12,024 bases of DNA from Chitinophagaceae bacterium UBA2789. GTDB taxonomy: Bacteria; Bacteroidota; Bacteroidia; Chitinophagales; Chitinophagaceae. The notes under the pieces are model-generated. The model was not told the DNA's origin, did not search any database, and was given only the letters and a program-made list of their open reading frames with translations. The stretch is taken from the NCBI GenBank assembly GCA_002352145.1, contig DEHX01000054.1, positions 15,702 to 27,725 on the forward strand. The letters are read 5' to 3'. Of this stretch, positions 8,158 through 12,024 are shown piece after piece. Positions within the stretch are counted from its first letter, which is position 1. Every line of letters starts with the position of its first letter. A program made the translations under genes and the position numbers.

Positions 8158-8228
8158 ACGCTATTAGTATGAAAAGCAATAAACCGTTATTCATCATTTT
8201 TGTAAAATAATTTTTTAACTAACCTATA

Positions 8229-9575
8229 ATGAAAAAAACAATAACCATACCCTTCGCCTTATTTTTTTCAATAACAATGTTGGGGCAAAAGATAAATAAT
8301 TACGACATATTTTCTTTCACTCCGCCCAAAGGATATAAGATAATGGAGCAGGGCAAACGGGTTTTGTACCAGCAAAAAGATGACAGTACCTTTTGTCAAA
8401 TTCATCTTTGGCCTGCACAACAAGGCTCATCAGACCCGCAGGCAAATTTTAAAACCGACTGGGATTATTTTGCCGGTAATCAATATAAAATCGGCGACCC
8501 GGCCAATAAGCAAAATGAAAAAATGGGAGGATGGGATGTGGTTACCGGTGTGGGTGTGGCCGCGGTGGAGGGAATGCAGTTCATGGTCTCTGTTTCTACT
8601 TTCACACAAAAAGATTTGAGCTGGTGCATTGTAACCCTGTTTAATGATGAGAAATACACTTCGGATATTGATGCTTTTGTTGGTTCCATTGTAACAGATG
8701 TAACAAAATTCAAAAAAACGAATACCACTCAGCAGCAACCAGCCCATACTGCACAAAACCAGCAAAACAATTCAGGTTCGGGCATTACCAAATCAACCAC
8801 CAATTTTGATGACGGCTGGACGGCCACTATAACCAGCGGTTATGTAAAACTTATCAAAGCAGGAACAGAGCTTCGGTTGCACTATATTGACCCGTCCCTG
8901 GATGATGCCCGCCCCAATACCATTGATGCCCCTGAATACTATTGGAGCAAATATATAGACCCTTATTTTACAACCAGCAATCTTCAAAAATGGAGCGGCG
9001 TACAATACCCGGTTATTTATCATATGCAGGCAAATGCTATTGACAAAAAAACAGGAAAGGCTTGTTTTGTGGCTATTAAAATTGTGTATAGCGGAGGGGC
9101 AAGACCCATTGTGGTTATTGCCCCCGATCAAAACAGTTACCTGCAACAGTTTCCGCATCCAAACGATATAGACCCCATGCTGAACGCCAACCGGTTTGCT
9201 GTAACAGCAGGCGATATTGTGGGCACATGGAAAGGAAGCGGCGGCGGTGGTGTAGAGTATTATAATGTGTATAGTGGCACCTATGCTGGCATGAGTGCAG
9301 TATCTTCTACTGACGAATTTATATTCAACGGTAATGGTACATATCAAAGCACCTATCGTTCGGCCAGTACCAATAATGGCGGAACGCAATTCGGGGGGCA
9401 GGATTTCAAAGGAAAATTTTCTGTTACCGACTGGACCATCACTGCCACCAACCGCTACCAGGGCAAAACTACTGTGTACAAAGCTCAGCTCATTGCAGTG
9501 AAAGGCGGTTGCCTGCTTTATATGGAAGATTCTGAAAACAGCTCTATGAAATACACTTTTTATAAGTCCAAATAA
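8229..9575 (+). CDS. Uncharacterised exported protein with C-terminal lipocalin-like region
   Basis: I do not recognise this 448-residue family. Residues 1-19 are a signal peptide (hydrophobic, ending MLG before Gln-Lys). The first domain (about 20-155) is mixed alpha/beta in pattern and starts YDIFSFTPPKGYKIMEQG, vaguely like PsbP/Mog1-fold domains. A Gln/Asn/Ser-rich linker follows at about 160-187. The middle domain (about 188-325) contains FDDGWTATITSGYVKLI and YYWSKYIDPYF. The last domain (about 325-448) has GDIVGTWKGSGGGG, FIFNGNGTYQS, and ends with short beta strands, a pattern typical of lipocalin-like proteins of Bacteroidota. No T9SS tail is present, so it probably stays in the periplasm or at the outer membrane. 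It is the first gene of a tight run, with the next gene starting 7 bases after its stop. The 71 bases before it are AT-rich with no convincing promoter. Confidence 0.85.
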   Translation: MKKTITIPFALFFSITMLGQKINNYDIFSFTPPKGYKIMEQGKRVLYQQKDDSTFCQIHLWPAQQGSSDPQANFKTDWDYFAGNQYKIGDPANKQNEKMGGWDVVTGVGVAAVEGMQFMVSVSTFTQKDLSWCIVTLFNDEKYTSDIDAFVGSIVTDVTKFKKTNTTQQQPAHTAQNQQNNSGSGITKSTTNFDDGWTATITSGYVKLIKAGTELRLHYIDPSLDDARPNTIDAPEYYWSKYIDPYFTTSNLQKWSGVQYPVIYHMQANAIDKKTGKACFVAIKIVYSGGARPIVVIAPDQNSYLQQFPHPNDIDPMLNANRFAVTAGDIVGTWKGSGGGGVEYYNVYSGTYAGMSAVSSTDEFIFNGNGTYQSTYRSASTNNGGTQFGGQDFKGKFSVTDWTITATNRYQGKTTVYKAQLIAVKGGCLLYMEDSENSSMKYTFYKSK

Positions 9576-9582
9576 TGCAATT

Positions 9583-11856
9583 ATGCTTAAGAAAATTTTG
9601 ATTTCCCTTTTTTGTTTGGCATCATTCATAGCAACAGCTCAAACTCCACTCAATGAAGAAAAGGTGAAAAAAGCCGTGGTGCTGATGCAAAAAATGATAG
9701 CCGATCCTGATAATATGCAGAAGATATACGCTGAACTGGAAGAACTGAAGCTGACAAAAGAAGAAAAAAAGGAAGCAGAGAAAAGAATGCAGCAGCAGAT
9801 CATGGGCCAGCTGAATATGGATGACGACATGCAGAAAAAAGTAACCGGAAAAACCACCCGGGCAGAGGCCGACTCCTTAAAGAAGCAATACGAGAAAAAG
9901 CAAACCGATGAAATACAAAAGAAAACAGGAATGGATAAAGAATATATCAGCAAGCGGATTGCCGACCTGGATAAAACCGTTCCTGACAAAGATGTACAGC
10001 GAATCAATGCCCTTCCGAAAAAAATATTGAGTGATGCAGAAATAAAAACCCTGCTCACCACTTTTCATAATAATACACTCAGCCTGGTGCCAGAGTTTGA
10101 TAAAAAGAAAGGCGAAGAACTATTTAATGAACTCAGAAGCCGTCCCAATGCCACCATTGTAATGGGCAACATTGCCAATGCACTCTGGCTCGAAGGTGCC
10201 AACTTTCTCAGCCTGTACCTGATGAGTAAAACCTGCATGAATGACGGCAGTAATGTAAACAATATGAATAACTATGCAGCCTGCCTTATCGCTTATGGCT
10301 GCGAAGAGATCGCCCTGCCGGTATTACAAAACCTTAACCGGAAATATCCCGGCAGCGGTACCATCCTCAACAATATCGCACAGGCCTGGTTCGGACTGGG
10401 CGAGTTGAAAATGGCATCTAAATACATTGACAGTACACTGGTACGGTTTCCCAAACACTCACAGGCCAACTTCACCAAATCCATCATTGAAGAAAAAGAA
10501 GGCAAAACAGAGGTTGCTATTGAGTCAGCCAAAAAAAGCCTCGAAGAAGGATGGAGTGATACCAAGCTAAATCACCTCAAAAAAATGGGGTACAAGCTCC
10601 GCCGCTCTGATATCAAGCACACTGTTCCGCAAGATCCTATGGGCCTCCATAAGTTTCAGCTGCCGCAGTTTCCCAAAAGCTACGACCAGGCGCTGGAACT
10701 CTCTCCCGAATGGGACAAATTCAAAAAGAGCTGTGAAGATGAAATCAAAAAAATAGAAGCTAAAATGGAGTATGCCTCCAAACAGCAATATGATAATGAG
10801 AAAGGCCGGGTAATAATAGCCGACGGCATGTATAAAAAACTGCACGACCTCTACAGCAATGATGATGATGGCTGGGTACGTAAACTGGAGAAAGCAGAAG
10901 AAGAATTTGAACAAACCATTGCAGAAATAAAGAAACTGGAAGATGCTGCCGGTAAAGCCTTTGAACAGGTATCGGAAAAATTCAAAGACAAATGCGGCGA
11001 GGGGGTAGACTGTCCCGCAGCAGAAATATGCAAAAGCACCAAAGCCGTGCATGACCAGTTCATCAACCAGGCTAATACACTCTTTGAATCAATGGTGAAA
11101 AATTATGTAAACACTCACCGGCATTTCTTTGAAAACGATGTGTACCTATACCAGTACTCGGCTGCTCCCCGGGATTTTGAAATATATAAATACCAAACCC
11201 AGCGTAAGTTTCTCGGCTTGTTATCCGTCATCCGCTTTCCGTGGAAAGGCATTATGACTCCCCCCGATTTCCCTGGTGCCTGTGATAAAGATAAAAACGA
11301 CGGACTGGTAAAATTCAAAGGCCTGCCCGATTTTGATGAAATGAATTGCAAAAACACCAGCACACTCAAACTGCTCTTTACCGAAATAGTTACCCGTTGC
11401 AATAAAATGAAAACAACATTTAAAGTTGACGGAAAGCTGACTGGTGTTGCTACTTTAAAAGATGTAAAACTCGAAGTGGGCTTTACAGAAGACCTCCGCA
11501 ACAATGTAACCATTCTGCCTGCCGGAATTGAAAGTGCAACCATTGAAATAGGGGTAAAGCTCGGGGGCAAAGAATGGGAGCTTGGTACTTCCAAAGATGA
11601 ACTGAAGGCTGGCGTAAAAGCAGAGGCCGGTGTCATCATTGAAATTGACAAAACAGGTATTACAGACCTTGGCGTAAAAACATCTGTAAGCCTCGGAGGT
11701 TCTTCCAGCGGTGTGCCCGGTACGGACGGACAGGGCAACAGCGGCAACATCACACTTGTGGGGGCCGAATCAAGATGGAGCATAAAAGCCGGCCCTTCCC
11801 TGAAAGGAAAAAGTATTTTCAAGGACTTTACCGGTATCAAACATTCTGTAAAATAA
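9583..11856 (+). CDS. Large exported coiled-coil and TPR-like protein, uncharacterised
   Basis: This 757-residue protein is not one I can assign. Residues 1-19 are a signal peptide (ends ATA before QTP). Residues about 25-135 are very rich in Lys, Glu and Gln and look helical or coiled-coil. Residues about 188-345 resemble TPR helices (ILNNIAQAWFGLGELKMASK, NMNNYAACLIAYGCEEIALP). A second charged helical stretch lies at about 370-465. A cysteine-containing region follows (Cys471, 477, 483, 567, 589, 606), including an Asp-rich DKDKNDG at 568-574. The last 140 residues alternate hydrophobic and polar residues as in beta sheets and are Gly-rich near the end. The mature protein has ten cysteines, suggesting disulfides in an oxidising compartment. 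No enzyme motif or T9SS tail is seen. The start at 9583 is 7 bases after the previous stop, and the next gene begins 13 bases after this stop, so it is the middle gene of an operon. A role in assembling or holding partner proteins is only a guess. Confidence 0.85.
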   Translation: MLKKILISLFCLASFIATAQTPLNEEKVKKAVVLMQKMIADPDNMQKIYAELEELKLTKEEKKEAEKRMQQQIMGQLNMDDDMQKKVTGKTTRAEADSLKKQYEKKQTDEIQKKTGMDKEYISKRIADLDKTVPDKDVQRINALPKKILSDAEIKTLLTTFHNNTLSLVPEFDKKKGEELFNELRSRPNATIVMGNIANALWLEGANFLSLYLMSKTCMNDGSNVNNMNNYAACLIAYGCEEIALPVLQNLNRKYPGSGTILNNIAQAWFGLGELKMASKYIDSTLVRFPKHSQANFTKSIIEEKEGKTEVAIESAKKSLEEGWSDTKLNHLKKMGYKLRRSDIKHTVPQDPMGLHKFQLPQFPKSYDQALELSPEWDKFKKSCEDEIKKIEAKMEYASKQQYDNEKGRVIIADGMYKKLHDLYSNDDDGWVRKLEKAEEEFEQTIAEIKKLEDAAGKAFEQVSEKFKDKCGEGVDCPAAEICKSTKAVHDQFINQANTLFESMVKNYVNTHRHFFENDVYLYQYSAAPRDFEIYKYQTQRKFLGLLSVIRFPWKGIMTPPDFPGACDKDKNDGLVKFKGLPDFDEMNCKNTSTLKLLFTEIVTRCNKMKTTFKVDGKLTGVATLKDVKLEVGFTEDLRNNVTILPAGIESATIEIGVKLGGKEWELGTSKDELKAGVKAEAGVIIEIDKTGITDLGVKTSVSLGGSSSGVPGTDGQGNSGNITLVGAESRWSIKAGPSLKGKSIFKDFTGIKHSVK

Positions 11857-11869
11857 GTAAGCAACAGCT

Positions 11870-12024
11870 ATGAAAAAACTGATCGTTGCAATAGCATTAC
11901 TGTACAACCTGCCCGCAGCGGCACAGGTTGATTGCAAAACCACCGACATCAACAAAGTAAAAGGCCAGTGGGTATGGAACAAGGCCGGCTATGGCAACCA
12001 GTGGACACTGGGCGAACCACTGCG
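11870..12024 (+). CDS. N-terminus of another exported protein, truncated by window end
   Basis: An ATG at 11870-11872 opens a frame that stays open for the remaining 51 codons. It begins with a clear signal peptide (MKKLIVAIALLYNLPAAAQ, cleavage likely after Ala18) followed by VDCKTTDINKVKGQWVWNKA. It starts 13 bases after the stop of the preceding gene, so it is probably the third gene of the same operon. There is no recognisable Shine-Dalgarno sequence, as is usual in this phylum. Too little is visible to assign a family. Confidence 0.82.
   Translation, partial: MKKLIVAIALLYNLPAAAQVDCKTTDINKVKGQWVWNKAGYGNQWTLGEPL

Noticed and set aside
8178..8192. AATAA-N4-TTATT inverted repeat after the propeller gene, considered as a terminator
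   Set aside because: The stem is only five A/T pairs with no GC content, too weak to end transcription. Read-through into the next genes remains possible.
8195..8202. CATTTTTG, considered as a Bacteroidota -7 promoter box for the 8229 gene
   Set aside because: It has one mismatch to TAnnTTTG and no TTTG element at the required distance upstream.
8170..8211. 13-codon frame (MKSNKPLFIIFVK) in the gap before the 448-residue protein gene
   Set aside because: It is too short to support without conservation and could arise by chance in AT-rich DNA.
8793..9629. 278-codon open frame on the minus strand opposite the 448-residue protein gene
   Set aside because: It lies wholly antisense to a gene with a signal peptide and domain-like sequence. 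Its translation is Cys/Ile/His-rich without family motifs, so it is a shadow frame.
11284..11304. DKDKNDG in the 757-residue protein, considered as an EF-hand or thrombospondin-type calcium loop
   Set aside because: The spacing of the Gly after the third acidic position does not fit the EF-hand loop, and the motif occurs only once.
11115..11864. 249-codon open frame on the minus strand opposite the coiled-coil/TPR gene
   Set aside because: Its translation is Ser/Pro/Phe-rich and low in complexity, as expected from reading a Lys/Glu-rich gene backwards. It has no signal or domain pattern.

Overview
The window looks like chromosomal DNA of a Bacteroidota species, most likely Chitinophagaceae-like. 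The main evidence is two proteins that end in type IX secretion system (T9SS) type A sorting domains, since that system is essentially confined to this phylum. Supporting signs are a tricorn-like S41 protease, a TPR-containing histidine kinase paired with a NarL/FixJ regulator, and start codons without clear Shine-Dalgarno sequences. The genus call is inference. I see no rRNA, tRNA, CRISPR array, insertion sequence or prophage gene.

Layout. Bases 1-399 (+) are the 3' end of a T9SS cargo gene. A strong hairpin (425-451) separates it from a convergent tricorn-like protease gene (473-3721, -). Upstream of the protease, on the same strand, is a two-component pair: a TPR-domain sensor kinase (4445-6382, -) overlapping by 8 bases a LuxR-type response regulator (3829-4452, -). 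A 131-base divergent intergenic region with an 18-base inverted repeat separates the kinase from a rightward run of genes for exported proteins. These are a seven-bladed RCC1-type propeller with a T9SS tail (6514-8157), an uncharacterised three-part secreted protein (8229-9575), a large coiled-coil/TPR secreted protein (9583-11856), and the start of another secreted protein (11870 to the end). The last three are spaced by 7 and 13 bases and look like one operon. The propeller gene lies 71 bases upstream with no obvious terminator between.

How the genes may work together. All four rightward genes and the partial gene at the left edge encode exported proteins, so the region is devoted largely to the envelope or cell surface. 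The sensor kinase, with a predicted periplasmic TPR domain, is divergent from the surface propeller gene and could regulate it, but only position supports this. The protease is probably periplasmic and peptide-degrading and has no visible link to the rest.

The best candidate for something undescribed is the 8229-12024 operon, whose members I cannot place in a known system. A second point of interest is the cysteine arrangement in the RCC1 propeller, which suggests a disulfide-closed ring. Both are modest claims. The rest of the window is ordinary Bacteroidota gene content.
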